64,000 nucleotides of DNA from Sphingomonas endophytica (GCF_014199415.1 NZ_JACIJN010000001.1:526641-590640), one strand, 5' to 3'; counted from the stretch's first letter, positions 55,481 to 64,000 are shown. Numbers and translations are program-made. Notes: generated by a model not told the origin, from the letters alone.

Positions 55481-55510
55481 CGGCGCGGCGGGATCGCTCC
55501 CGCCGCGCCG
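55481..55510 (-). terminator. 13-bp perfect hairpin
   Basis: CGGCGCGGCGGGA / TCCCGCCGCGCCG with a 4-base loop, downstream of the leftward small gene at 55539. No U-run. Confidence 0.55.
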
Positions 55511-55538
55511 TCCGTCAGCGCCATCCGGAGGCCCGCGC

Positions 55539-55838
55539 TCAGGCGGTGCGCGTGCCGGACAACGGGAAGCTGCCGAACGCGCCGGCCCCGACGCTGCCGG
55601 TGATCGCATCGCCGTCGACGGTCGCGGTGATGTCGAGCGTCATCGGCATCGGCACCGTCATCTGCTGCTTCCACGCCAGCGTATTGCCCTCGACGGTGCC
55701 GTTGACGTCCGACGCGCCCATCGCGCCCGACGCCTGCCCGGTGAACGCATCGCCCGATTGCGTGACGGTCAGCGTCAGCTTCTGATCGCCGAGCGGCGAC
55801 TTGACCGTGCAATCATAGGTACCATCCACTCCGGCCAT
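55539..55838 (-). CDS. Small beta-rich protein of unknown function
   Basis: 99 residues, no signal peptide. [48 protein letters not shown] and [35 protein letters not shown] form an alternating beta pattern seen in many bacterial small proteins of unknown role. ATG 55838 lies 11 bp downstream of the M16 peptidase stop, so they are probably co-transcribed. Confidence 0.75.
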   Translation of the reverse strand: MAGVDGTYDCTVKSPLGDQKLTLTVTQSGDAFTGQASGAMGASDVNGTVEGNTLAWKQQMTVPMPMTLDITATVDGDAITGSVGAGAFGSFPLSGTRTA

Positions 55839-55849
55839 CTTTTCACTCC

Positions 55850-58702
55850 TTACTTGGCGGCGGTGGCCGGAGGCGTTCCGGCGACCGCGGCAGCCGGGAT
55901 GACCTCGACCGGGAGGCCCAGCGAGTCAAGCTGCGGCTTCACCTTCGCCGCCTCGCCGACCACCACCCACACGAACTTGGCCGGATCGATCGCCGCCCTG
56001 GTGGCCGCGGTCACCTGCGGCAGCGTCAGCGCGCGATATTTCTGTGTGATCGTCGCATAATAATCGTCGGGGCGCTTGTAGAGGTCGTTGGCCTGCATCG
56101 CCGACAGCACGTCTTCCGAGGTCTCGAAATTGCCCGACAGCGAGCGCGTACCGGCGTTGATCGCGCGCGCGAACTCCTCCTGCGTCATCGGCTTGCTGGT
56201 CAGATATTGCGTGACGTCGCTGCGCAGCGCCGCGACCGCCGGGCCGGTCTGGTCGGCCTGCACCGGCGCATACAGCACATAGGGTGCGGCCTCGGCGTTG
56301 CGGCTGAAGCTGCCGCGCACGCCATAGGACCAATGCTTGTCCTCGCGCAGATCCATGTTGAGCCGGCCGAGGAAACTGCCGCCCAGCGCATCATTGCCGA
56401 CCTGCAGCGGGAGCAGATCGTCGGTGCCCTTCAGCCCGGTCTGCACGCCCGCGGCGATCATCGACTGCGGGCTGGCGGGGCGATCGACCAGCACGATCCG
56501 CGGCGACACCGACGACGATGCCGGCGGGAACGACTTGGCGCCGGCGACACCGGCCGGCTTCCAGTCGCCGAACCGCGCTTCCATCACCTGCCGGATCTCG
56601 GCGAGCGGACGGTCGGAGACGACGAAGATCTTCGCCTTGTCGGGGCGCAGCCATGCCTGCTGGAACGCGATCAGTTCGGCGCGCGACAACCCCTGCACCG
56701 CCGCCGCGTCGCCCGACCCCTGCGCCTTGGCATAGGGCGAGCCCGGCGACACCAGCTTCGGCAGCACGCGTTGCACCAGCCCCTGCGGGCTCGTCAGCTC
56801 CTGCGCGATCTCGGCGAGCTGCTGCGACTTGACGCGGCCGAGCTCGCTCTCCGGGAACGCCGGCGTCCGGGCGATATCGGCCCACAGGTCCGCCCCGGCC
56901 GCGAGGTTGGCGCTCGGCACGCGCAGCGACAGCGTCGTGCGATCCGCACTGCTCCCGCTCGAGATCGACGCGCCCAGCCGTTCGCGCGCCTCGGCGATCT
57001 GGATCGAGTTGAGCCGCTTCGTACCCTCGTCCATCATCGCGAGCGTCAGTTGCTGCGTGCCCAGCTTGTCGGCGACATCGGCGGCGACGCCGGCATCGAA
57101 GCTCAGCACCGCCTGCGTGATCGGCACCACCGCGCGATTGGCATAGACCAGCTCGATCCCGTTCGACAGCCGGGTGCGCTCCACCGTCGGGAACGACAGG
57201 CCGGCGACCTCGCCGACCGCCGGGATCGGGCCGCGCGTGCCCTTCGGCGCCTGCTCGGGCGCCTCGACCACCTTGGCGGGCGGCACCGCCTTCGATTCGG
57301 CGTAGGCGTCGCGATCGCCGTTGACGATGTCGAGCTGATAGGACGGGCGGGTCAGCCACTTGGCTGCCGCCGCCTTGACGGTCGCCGGGGTCTGCGCGGC
57401 CAGTGCGGCGAGCTGTTTCTTGTAGAAGCCGGGATCGTTGGAATAAAGCGCCCCCTCGGCGAGCGCGACCGCCTTGCCGCCGAACCCGCCGACCGCTTCC
57501 AGCCCGTCGATGCGGCCGGAGACGGTGCTGGTGACGTAGCGGTTCACCTCGTCGGCGGTCGGACCGTTCCTGACGAAATCGGCTACGAGCTGGTCGATGC
57601 GCGCCGAGACGGTCGCGGGGTCGACGCCGGGGCGGACCAGCGTGGTGATCTGGAACGTGCCGACCTGCGCGAACGACTCATACTCGGCCTGCGCCTGCAC
57701 CGCCAGCTTCTCGCCCTTGACCAGCACGTTGCTCAGCCGCGAGCTGGCCAGCCCGCCGAGCACGCCCGCCGCGACCTCCAGCGACGCCGAATCCTTGTCG
57801 TTGAGGCCGGGCACCGCCCATTCCTTCATGATGAGGGTCGCGGCGACGCGGTCCTTCATCACCTCCTTGGCCGGTCCGGGCAGCGACGCGGGGATCGGTG
57901 CGGGCGGCGCGACGCTCTTCGGCCCGGCGGCGATCGCGCCAAAATACTTTTCGACCAACGGGCGGGCGGTGGCGACATCGACGTCGCCGGCCAGCACCAG
58001 CACCGCATTGTTCGGGCCGTAATGGCTTTTGAACCAGTTCTTGACGTCGCCGAGGCTCGCCTGATCGAGATCGACCATCGAGCCGATCGTGGTGTGACCA
58101 TAAGGGTGCGTCGCCGGGAACAGTCCCTCCGTCGCCTTGTAGCGAAGCAGGCCATACGGCTGGTTGTCGCCCTGCCGCTTTTCGTTCTGGACCACGCCGC
58201 GCTGCTCGTCGAGCACGCTCTGCGTGATCGCGCCGGTCAGATAGCCCATGCGGTCCGACTCGAGGAACAGCGCGCGTTCCAGCGCCGCGGTCGGCACCGT
58301 CTCGAAGTAATTGGTACGGTCGTAATAGGTCGTGCCGTTGAAGTCGGTCGCGCCGACCTGTTGCAGCGGCTCGAAGAAGTCGCCCGGCGCGTTCTCGCTG
58401 CCGTTGAACATCAGATGCTCGAACAGGTGCGCGAAGCCGGTCTTGCCCTGCGGTTCGTGCTTCGACCCGACGTCGTACCAGACGCTGACCGCCACGATCG
58501 GCGCCTTGCGATCGGTGTGGACGATCACGCGCAGCCCGTTCTTGAGCGTGAACTGCTGGTAGGGAATGTCGACCGCCTTCACGAGTTGCGACACCGGCGC
58601 GGGCGCGGCCGCCGGCGCGGAAATGGAAGTGTTCTGGGCCAGCACAGGGGTCGTCAAAGCCGCCAGCGCCGTGCCGGCTGCCAGGAATGCGCGATTAGCC
58701 AA
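55850..58702 (-). CDS. M16-family zinc peptidase (two-domain, exported)
   Basis: About 950 residues from a TTG start with a strong GGGGGAG ahead. Signal peptide ending TTPVLAQ. N-terminal active half with inverted zinc motif HLFEH (His92, Glu95, His96; AHLFEHLMFNGSE) and the distal Glu in LDEQRGVVQNEKRQ; the C-terminal half is the inactive homologous domain (TRLSNGIELVYANRAVVPI...). Pitrilysin-like protease acting on peptides in the periplasm. Divergent from marR. Confidence 0.93.
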   Translation of the reverse strand: MANRAFLAAGTALAALTTPVLAQNTSISAPAAAPAPVSQLVKAVDIPYQQFTLKNGLRVIVHTDRKAPIVAVSVWYDVGSKHEPQGKTGFAHLFEHLMFNGSENAPGDFFEPLQQVGATDFNGTTYYDRTNYFETVPTAALERALFLESDRMGYLTGAITQSVLDEQRGVVQNEKRQGDNQPYGLLRYKATEGLFPATHPYGHTTIGSMVDLDQASLGDVKNWFKSHYGPNNAVLVLAGDVDVATARPLVEKYFGAIAAGPKSVAPPAPIPASLPGPAKEVMKDRVAATLIMKEWAVPGLNDKDSASLEVAAGVLGGLASSRLSNVLVKGEKLAVQAQAEYESFAQVGTFQITTLVRPGVDPATVSARIDQLVADFVRNGPTADEVNRYVTSTVSGRIDGLEAVGGFGGKAVALAEGALYSNDPGFYKKQLAALAAQTPATVKAAAAKWLTRPSYQLDIVNGDRDAYAESKAVPPAKVVEAPEQAPKGTRGPIPAVGEVAGLSFPTVERTRLSNGIELVYANRAVVPITQAVLSFDAGVAADVADKLGTQQLTLAMMDEGTKRLNSIQIAEARERLGASISSGSSADRTTLSLRVPSANLAAGADLWADIARTPAFPESELGRVKSQQLAEIAQELTSPQGLVQRVLPKLVSPGSPYAKAQGSGDAAAVQGLSRAELIAFQQAWLRPDKAKIFVVSDRPLAEIRQVMEARFGDWKPAGVAGAKSFPPASSSVSPRIVLVDRPASPQSMIAAGVQTGLKGTDDLLPLQVGNDALGGSFLGRLNMDLREDKHWSYGVRGSFSRNAEAAPYVLYAPVQADQTGPAVAALRSDVTQYLTSKPMTQEEFARAINAGTRSLSGNFETSEDVLSAMQANDLYKRPDDYYATITQKYRALTLPQVTAATRAAIDPAKFVWVVVGEAAKVKPQLDSLGLPVEVIPAAAVAGTPPATAAK

Positions 58703-58822
58703 CGGTGATGCTCCCCCGAAGAAAATGACGTGTCGCGTGAAACCATAGCGGCCGGCGCTTGCGCCGCAAGCGCGGTCGCTGACCCAAACAGCAATGTTAC
58801 GAAACAAAGTCGTTGACTGCCG

Positions 58823-58845
58823 TGGCAATGGTTGCCATGGCAACC
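58823..58845 (+). promoter_or_regulatory. MarR-type operator in front of the efflux operon
   Basis: A perfect 16-bp palindrome GGTTGCCATGGCAACC (58830-58845) overlaps a second dyad TGGCAA-tgg-TTGCCA (58823-58837). This gives three alternating 6-bp half sites, ending 2 bp before the marR start codon. Confidence 0.7.
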
Positions 58846-58847
58846 TT

Positions 58848-59309
58848 ATGAGCTTCTACGATCCCGAAACCTACACGCCGGATCGGTCGATCGGTTACCT
58901 CATCAAGAGCTGCAACCAGACGATGATGGTGCTGCTCGACCGCCTTCTGGCGGACGAGGAACTGAACACGTCGCAATGGTCGGCGATGATGACGATCCAT
59001 CATGGCGAGGCGCCGACCTGCGCGGCGCTGGCGCGCGGCATGGCGCACGACAAGGGCGCGATGACGCGGCTGATCGACACGCTGGAGGAGAAGGGGCTGG
59101 TCGAGCGGACCCGCTCCGCCGACGACCGGCGCGTGGTGCATCTGTCGCTGACCCCCGCCGGTCGCGCCGTGACCTTCCGCTGCCGCGACATGGTGATCGA
59201 ACATTGGAACCGCTGCTTCACCGGCTGGACCGACGCCGAGATCGAGACGCTGATCGCGCAGATGCAGAAGCTGCGCCGCACGCTGGAGGACATCGCGCAA
59301 TGCCCCTGA
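58848..59309 (+). CDS. MarR-family transcriptional regulator
   Basis: 153 residues. Winged helix with recognition helix in TCAALARGMAHDKGAMTRLIDTLEEKGLVERTRSADDRRVVHLSLT, the RTRSADDRR wing motif of the MarR family. First gene of the efflux operon, hence a likely EmrR/MprA-type autorepressor relieved by drugs or phenolics. ATG 58848 lacks a clear Shine-Dalgarno. Confidence 0.93.
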   Translation: MSFYDPETYTPDRSIGYLIKSCNQTMMVLLDRLLADEELNTSQWSAMMTIHHGEAPTCAALARGMAHDKGAMTRLIDTLEEKGLVERTRSADDRRVVHLSLTPAGRAVTFRCRDMVIEHWNRCFTGWTDAEIETLIAQMQKLRRTLEDIAQCP

Positions 59310-60766
59310 CCCCGCCCGTCCATCGCGCCGCGCCACCGCCACGCGCCTTGTGCAGCCTCGCGCGCGCGCGCGCCGGGCTGGCCGCGGCGGTGGCGCTGCT
59401 GTTCGCCGGTTGCGCCGCCCCCGCCTCGCATACGTCGGTCGAAGCCAAGACCCCGACCGCGCTGGCGCTCGCCGGGCCGTCGGTGCAGCTCGCCCCCGAC
59501 TGGTGGCACGCGATCGGCGACCCGCAACTCGACCGGCTGGTCGCCGACGCGCTCGCCGGCAATCCCTCGCTCGACGTCGCCGCGGCGCGCGTCCGTCAGG
59601 CGCAGGCGGCGCTCGAACGGCAGGATGCCGAGCGCCGTCCTTCGATCGATGCCGATGCGCAGGTGCAGGGGACGCGGCTGTCGGGCAATTACACGATCCC
59701 GCCGCCCTATGCCGGCACCGTCCGCGCGCTCGGCACCGCACAGGCCGGGCTGTCGTGGAACCTCGACCTGTTCGGCCGACAGAAGGCGGCGATCGAGGTC
59801 GCCGCGGCGCAGACGCGCGCCGCCGGCTATGACGTCGCCGCCGCGCGGCTGATGCTCGCCGGCGCGGTGGTGCAGAATTATGTCGAGGTCGCGCGCGCCG
59901 AGCGCCGCGCCGCGATCGCCGCGCGCACGATCAAGGCGCGCGAGGGCTCGCTGTCGCTGGTGCAGGCGCGCGAGCGCAGCCAGCTCGCCAGCCGCATCGA
60001 CGTCACCGCCGCCGGCACGCTGCTCGCACAGGCACGGCTCGCGCTGGTGCAGGCACAGGCCGCGCGCGTGCTCGCCACCAACGCGCTGGCAGCGCTCGCC
60101 GGGCGCGGCAGCGACTATGCCGCGACGATCGGCGCGACGCAGCTCGCCACCGACACCGCCTTGCCGGTGCCGACCGCGATCCCCGCCGACCTGCTCGCGC
60201 GCCGCGCGGACATCGCCGCGGCACAGGCTCGGATCGCCGCCGCCGGGGCCGAGCGGCAGGTCGCGCGCCGCGCCTTCTATCCCAACATCAACCTGTCCGC
60301 GCTGGTCGGGCTACAGGCGATCGGCTTCGGCAATTTCGTCGATCTCGACTCCGGCACCGCCGGTGGCGGCGCGGCCTTCCACCTGCCGTTGTTCGATAGC
60401 GGGCGACGCCGCGCCGATCTGGCCGGCGCCACCGCCGCGCTCGACGTCGCGACCGCGCAATACAATGACGCGGTCGTCACCGCCGCGCGACAGGTCGCCG
60501 ACGCGATCGCGCAGGTCCGCGCCACCGACACCGCGCGCCTCAGCCAGAGTCAGGTGACCGCCGGCTTCGCGGAAACCAACCGCCTCAACACGATCCGTGT
60601 CGCCAGCGGGCTCAACAGCCGGCTCGATCTGGTCGACAACGACGTCCGCCTGCTCGACGCCGAGCTGGCCGACGCCAGCCTCTCCATCGACGCGCTCGCC
60701 GCGCGCGCGCAACTCGCCACCGCGCTCGGCGGCGGCTTCGACCCCGTTCAGGACGCTGCCCGATGA
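59300..60766 (+). CDS. NodT-type outer-membrane efflux lipoprotein
   Basis: 488 residues. Lipoprotein signal with lipobox LFAGC near residue 39 (the start is extended by an Arg/Pro-rich stretch). RND/MFS-type outer-membrane factor with two OEP repeats: WWHAIGDPQLDRLVADALAGNPSLDVAAARVRQAQAAL, GLSWNLDLFGRQ, IPADLLARRADIAAAQARIAAAGAERQVARRAFYPNINLSALVG. Overlaps marR by 10 bp. Forms the exit duct for EmrAB. Confidence 0.92.
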   Translation: MPLTPPVHRAAPPPRALCSLARARAGLAAAVALLFAGCAAPASHTSVEAKTPTALALAGPSVQLAPDWWHAIGDPQLDRLVADALAGNPSLDVAAARVRQAQAALERQDAERRPSIDADAQVQGTRLSGNYTIPPPYAGTVRALGTAQAGLSWNLDLFGRQKAAIEVAAAQTRAAGYDVAAARLMLAGAVVQNYVEVARAERRAAIAARTIKAREGSLSLVQARERSQLASRIDVTAAGTLLAQARLALVQAQAARVLATNALAALAGRGSDYAATIGATQLATDTALPVPTAIPADLLARRADIAAAQARIAAAGAERQVARRAFYPNINLSALVGLQAIGFGNFVDLDSGTAGGGAAFHLPLFDSGRRRADLAGATAALDVATAQYNDAVVTAARQVADAIAQVRATDTARLSQSQVTAGFAETNRLNTIRVASGLNSRLDLVDNDVRLLDAELADASLSIDALAARAQLATALGGGFDPVQDAAR

Positions 60767-61938
60767 CCGACACCGCTGCCCCCGCTCCGACGCCCGCTCC
60801 TGCCCCCGCGCCGCGCGGCAAGCCCGCCGCGCGTCGTCGTGCGCTCACCATCCTCGCGATCCTCGTCGCCATCGCGGCAATCATCTGGGCGGTGATGCAC
60901 TTCTTCTTCAGCCCGCCCGAGCAGGAAACCGATGACGCCTATGTCGCGGGCGACGTGGTCGCGATCACCGCGCGCGATCCGGGCACCGTCACCGCGCTGC
61001 GCGCCGACAATACGCAGGCGGTAAAGGCGGGGCAGCCGCTGATCGACCTCGATCCGACCACCGCCGACGTCAATGTCGCCGCCGCCGCCGCCGAGCTGGC
61101 GCGCGCGGTGCGCAGCACCCGCGCCGACTTCACGCGCGTCGGGCAGAGCGATGCCGGCATCGTCCAGGCGCAGGCCGAACTGTCGCGCACGCAGGCCGAT
61201 TATGCACGCCGCCGCTCGGCCGCCGCGCAGGGTGCGGTGTCGGGCGAGGAACTGTCGCATGCCGCCGATGCGGTGAAGGTCGCGCAGGCCAATCTCCGTC
61301 TCGCGCAGGAACAGCGGCGGCAGGCGCAGGCCACTGTGCAGGGCACCGACGTGAACACCAACCCCGCGGTGCTGAGCGCGATCGCCGCCTATCGCCGCGC
61401 CGCGATCACGCGCAGCCACATGCACATGACCGCGCCGATCGCGGGCGTGGTCGCGCAGCGCACCGTACAGGTCGGGCAGCAGGTCAATGCGGGTACGCCG
61501 CTGATGGCGATCGTCCCGCTCGACCGCGTGTGGGTCGACGCCAATTTCCGCGAGACGCAGCTCAAGGATGTCCGCATCGGGCAGCCGGTCGAGCTGACCT
61601 CCGACATGTACGGCGGCGACGTGAAGTTCCACGGCCGCGTGGTCGGGCTGTCGGCCGGCAGCGGCAACGCCTTCGCGCTGCTCCCGCCGCAGAATGCCAG
61701 CGGCAACTGGATCAAGATCGTCCAGCGTCTCCCCGTCCGCATCGCGCTCGACCCGCGCGAGTTGCGCGCGCATCCGCTGCGCGTCGGACTGTCGGTGAAG
61801 GCGACGATCGACACCGCCGACACGCGCGGGGCGCAACTCGCGCAGGCCGCGACGACGCCCTATCAGGGCGACACCACCACCGGCACCGACCCGCAGGTCG
61901 AGACGGCGATCCGCCGCATCGTGGCGGCAAACCGGTAA
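60763..61938 (+). CDS. emrA: EmrA-type membrane fusion protein
   Basis: 391 residues. One N-terminal membrane helix (about 29-48) then HlyD-type domains: TDDAYVAGDVVAITARDPGTV barrel-sandwich half, helical hairpin with QAELSRTQADYARRRSAAAQGAVSGEELSHA, then MTAPIAGVVAQRTVQVGQQVNAGTPLMAIVPLDRVWVDANFRETQL. The ETDDAYV motif is typical of EmrA. ATGA overlap with the outer-membrane factor gene. Confidence 0.94.
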   Translation: MTDTAAPAPTPAPAPAPRGKPAARRRALTILAILVAIAAIIWAVMHFFFSPPEQETDDAYVAGDVVAITARDPGTVTALRADNTQAVKAGQPLIDLDPTTADVNVAAAAAELARAVRSTRADFTRVGQSDAGIVQAQAELSRTQADYARRRSAAAQGAVSGEELSHAADAVKVAQANLRLAQEQRRQAQATVQGTDVNTNPAVLSAIAAYRRAAITRSHMHMTAPIAGVVAQRTVQVGQQVNAGTPLMAIVPLDRVWVDANFRETQLKDVRIGQPVELTSDMYGGDVKFHGRVVGLSAGSGNAFALLPPQNASGNWIKIVQRLPVRIALDPRELRAHPLRVGLSVKATIDTADTRGAQLAQAATTPYQGDTTTGTDPQVETAIRRIVAANR

Positions 61939-61976
61939 TGACCCGCCTGCCCCTTCGTCATCCCCCCGCCTGTCTT

Positions 61977-62334
61977 CGTCATTCCCGTCAAGGTGGGAAT
62001 CCAGACGCGCGAAGGGCTCGGCAGGAAGCGCAACGTCAGAGGTTCTGGATCCCCGTCTCCGCGGGGATGACGGTAACGGCTGGCGGGAACGTGGGAGCAT
62101 CATAAATGGCCAGCCCACCCCCACCCGGCCCGCCGCCGCTTACCCCCGCCTCCCTCCGTCATCCCCGCGAAGGTGGGGATCCAGACGCGTGGAGCCCGGC
62201 GAAAGAGGCGCAGCGTCAGAGGTTCTGGATACCCGCTTCCGCGGGAATGACGATGGTGAGTGGCGCGAACGAGCGGAGCAGCACCCATGGCTAGCGCACC
62301 CCCATCCGGCCCGCCGCCGCTCACCGGCGCGCGG
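61977..62334. repeat. 180-bp tandem duplication carrying family A repeats and the emrB 5' end
   Basis: Unit 1 (about 61977-62156) and unit 2 (about 62157-62334) align along their whole length: family A palindrome, spacer with Shine-Dalgarno (gtgggag or agcggag), ATG and the first codons of emrB (ATGGCCAGCCCACCCCC versus ATGGCTAGCGCACCCCC, both continuing ccggcccgccgccgct). Unit 2 continues into the true emrB; unit 1 is a decayed copy. Confidence 0.85.
62106..62294 (+). other. Decoy 62-codon reading frame from the duplicated emrB start
   Basis: From the unit-1 ATG the frame reads MASPPPPGPPPLTPASL, then through the family A palindrome, and stops at a TAG inside the true emrB start region (62292-62294), overlapping emrB by 8 bp. 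It has its own GGGAG motif. It is more likely a remnant than a protein gene, but it could couple translation to emrB. Confidence 0.6.
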
Positions 62335-63831
62335 CTCGGCGTCACCGCGCTGGCGCTCGCGCTCGGCACCTTCATGATGGTGCTCGATTCGACGATCGCC
62401 AACGTCTCGCTCCCGACGATCGCGGGCAACCTCGGCGTCTCCAGCGACAATTCGACCTGGGTCGTCACCGCCTTCGCGGTCGCCAACGGCGTAGCGGTGC
62501 CGCTCACCGGCTGGCTGATGCGGCGCTTCGGCGTGGTGCGCGTCTTCTGCACCTCGGTCGGGCTGTTCACGATCGCGTCGTTCCTGTGCGGGATCGCGTG
62601 GGACCTGCCGTCGCTGATCCTGTTCCGCGTCATGCAGGGCGCGGTGTCGGGACCGATGATGCCGGGCAGCCAGGCGCTGCTGATCGCGATCTTCCCGTCC
62701 GACAAACGCTCGACCGCGCTCGGCATCTGGTCGATGACGACCTTGGTCGCGCCGATCATGGGGCCGATCCTCGGCGGCTACATCTCCGACAATTACCACT
62801 GGTCGTGGATCTTCCTGATCAACGTCCCCTTCGGGATCATTACCGCGTTCATCTGCTGGACGCGGTTGCGCGACCGCGAGACGCCGACCGCGCAATTGCC
62901 GATCGACACCGTCGGTCTCGGGCTGCTGGTGCTATGGGTCGGGTCGTTGCAGGTGATGCTCGATCTCGGCAAGAACGCCGACTGGTTCAACGATCCGCTG
63001 ATCGTCGTGCTGTCGATCGTCGCGATCATCGGCTTCGTCGCCTGGGTGATCTGGGAGCTGACCGACGCCAATCCGACCGTCGACCTGACCTTGTTCGCGC
63101 GCCGCAACTTCTGGATCGGCAATCTCGCCTTTTCGCTGGGCTATGCGGTGTTCTTCGCCAACATCCTGATCCTGCCGCTGTGGCTCCAGACGCAGATGGG
63201 CTATACCGCGACATGGGCCGGGCTGGTCGCCGCACCTAGCGGGCTGGTCGCGGTGATCCTGACGCCGCTGATCGCGCGGCTGTCGGGCAAGATCGACGCG
63301 CGCATCCTCGCCACCGTCGCCTTCGCCGGCTTCGCGATCAGTTACTGGATGCGCTCGGGCTTCACGACGCAGGCGACCTTCTTCGACCTGATGCTGCCGC
63401 TCCTGGTGCAGGGCGTGTCGATGGCGACCTTCTTCCTCGCGATGCTGACGATCCTGCTCGACGGCATCCCGCCCGAGAAGATCCCGTCGGCGACCGGCAT
63501 CTCCAACTTCGGCCGGATCGTCGCGGGCGGGTTCGCGGCGTCGCTGATCTCGACCGCATGGGATCGCCGCGAAGCGCTCCACCAGTCGCGGCTGGCGGAG
63601 GCGATCGGCAACGGCATGGGCTGGCAGATGGCGGCGGAGAATCTGACGAAGCTGGGCATGACCACGCAACAGGCCGCCGCCGCGGTGACGCGCCAGATGG
63701 TCGGGCAGGCGTATCTGCTGTCCTCGACCGACCTGTTCCGGCTGTCGGCGTGGCTGGCGGCGGTGCTGATCGTGCCGATCTGGCTGTGTCGTCGTCCCAA
63801 GCCGCAGCACGGGCCGGTCGCGGCGGATTGA
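62287..63831 (+). CDS. emrB: EmrB-type DHA2 major facilitator efflux transporter
   Basis: 514 residues with 14 membrane helices. Motif MMVLDSTIANVSLPTIAGNLGVSSDNSTWVVTAFAVANGVAVPLTGWL, motif A-like GWLMRRFGVVRVF, motif C region APIMGPILGGYISDNYHWSWIFLINVPFG. Proton-driven drug exporter working with EmrA and the NodT-type outer-membrane protein. ATG 62287 is inside the second copy of a tandem duplication. Confidence 0.95.
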   Translation: MASAPPSGPPPLTGARLGVTALALALGTFMMVLDSTIANVSLPTIAGNLGVSSDNSTWVVTAFAVANGVAVPLTGWLMRRFGVVRVFCTSVGLFTIASFLCGIAWDLPSLILFRVMQGAVSGPMMPGSQALLIAIFPSDKRSTALGIWSMTTLVAPIMGPILGGYISDNYHWSWIFLINVPFGIITAFICWTRLRDRETPTAQLPIDTVGLGLLVLWVGSLQVMLDLGKNADWFNDPLIVVLSIVAIIGFVAWVIWELTDANPTVDLTLFARRNFWIGNLAFSLGYAVFFANILILPLWLQTQMGYTATWAGLVAAPSGLVAVILTPLIARLSGKIDARILATVAFAGFAISYWMRSGFTTQATFFDLMLPLLVQGVSMATFFLAMLTILLDGIPPEKIPSATGISNFGRIVAGGFAASLISTAWDRREALHQSRLAEAIGNGMGWQMAAENLTKLGMTTQQAAAAVTRQMVGQAYLLSSTDLFRLSAWLAAVLIVPIWLCRRPKPQHGPVAAD

Positions 63832-63848
63832 GGCGCGCATCTATCGTC

Positions 63849-63909
63849 GCCCCGGACTTGATCCGGGGCCCCGCTTCTTCCTGACTGGCGGAGAAGAAGC
63901 GGGACCCCC
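63849..63909. repeat. Family E palindrome with extended hairpin
   Basis: gccccggacttgatccggggc (63849-63869) directly followed by cccgcttcttc whose inverse gaagaagcggg is at about 63893-63903. It borders the IS30-type element. Confidence 0.7.
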
Positions 63910-63910
63910 C

Positions 63911-64000
63911 TGAGTTCACAAACGAAGTGCAACACCTGAGACAGGTGCTGCCATGTCGAGATATCGTCAGCTTACGCTCGAGGAGCGGTGTTCGATTGCC
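63911..64000 (+). mobile_element. IS30-family insertion sequence, left end (runs off the window)
   Basis: The sequence changes character at about 63911: tgagttcacaaacgaagtgcaac resembles an IS30-type terminal inverted repeat, followed by an internal caacacctg/caggtgctg dyad and the transposase start. The right end is outside the window, so the boundary and target duplication cannot be confirmed. Confidence 0.65.
63953..64000 (+). CDS. IS30-family transposase, first 16 codons
   Basis: Encodes MSRYRQLTLEERCSIA, matching the N-terminal helix-turn-helix start (MSxYxQLTLEER) of IS30-family transposases. Truncated by the window edge. Confidence 0.8.
   Translation, partial: MSRYRQLTLEERCSIA

Noticed and set aside
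56207..58708. 833-codon + strand frame opposite the M16 peptidase
   Set aside because: Antisense shadow; the minus strand has the HxxEH peptidase.
58813..58841. Sigma70 promoter for marR using TTGACT at 58813
   Set aside because: No acceptable -10 at 16-18 bp spacing; the start site cannot be placed from sequence.

Overview
The window is a 64 kb chromosomal segment of a high-GC alphaproteobacterium, most probably a Sphingomonas-type member of the Sphingomonadaceae. The evidence is the gene content and order: a CcrM-type GANTC methyltransferase directly downstream of rnhB, a split three-subunit proton-translocating transhydrogenase, an rne / amidase / PBP1a / prfB neighbourhood, a PEPxxW-type PEP-CTERM protein, TonB-dependent receptors, and several dispersed palindromic repeat families. 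Almost everything looks like core chromosome. The only clear mobile gene is the start of an IS30-family transposase at the extreme right edge, and no prophage or CRISPR array was seen.

Layout. 1-4.8 kb: end of a TonB receptor, a HAD hydrolase, a secreted protein and a probably frameshifted alpha/beta hydrolase. 4.87-9.65 kb: typA, a zinc-type smtB-smtA metallothionein operon (smtA is only 56 aa), the telA/xpaC-like pair and tRNA-Val(UAC). 9.65-14.3 kb: a leftward pnt operon that also carries a 40-aa aa3-oxidase subunit IV-like gene, a periplasmic protein and a winged-helix protein. Divergent from it is an NtrC-like activator with a degenerate receiver and GAFAGA in place of GAFTGA. 16-23.7 kb: SDR, bestrophin, folP, ccrM, rnhB, thiD, a small zinc-ribbon protein, fpr and an unknown gene. 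The ccrM leader holds eight GANTC sites in 139 bp. 23.8-28.3 kb: uvrB, a TonB-like protein, a PRC-barrel/small acidic protein pair and a lipoprotein.

28.3-35.7 kb: an 18-codon ORF behind a Shine-Dalgarno fully complementary to the 16S tail, followed by a strongly structured RNA ending in a 19-bp UUCG-capped hairpin. Next come a siderophore-type receptor and a set of stress-type genes (Tat-exported SDR, SRPBCC protein, Zn-dependent alcohol dehydrogenase, SDR), some preceded by EcfG-like promoter matches, then a small secreted membrane protein with its own terminator. 35.8-46.4 kb: opgGH-type glucan synthesis genes, thyA, an exported methyltransferase-like lipoprotein, prfB, PBP1a, a SugE-type SMR exporter and an amidase. 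46.8-52.9 kb: rne, an M48 protease/TPR protein, a DsbA-like thioredoxin and a PEP-CTERM protein. 53-58.7 kb: an ABC-2 exporter pair, a Dabb protein, a small unknown protein and an M16 peptidase. 58.8-63.8 kb: a MarR-controlled tripartite efflux operon (marR, NodT-type outer-membrane lipoprotein, emrA, emrB).

A recurring theme is the set of short dispersed palindromes. At least six sequence families fill most gene junctions. At two places, ahead of pntB and ahead of emrB, a repeat lies in a tandem duplication that includes the 5' flank of the downstream gene. At emrB this leaves a decoy start codon whose 62-codon reading frame ends on top of the real emrB start.
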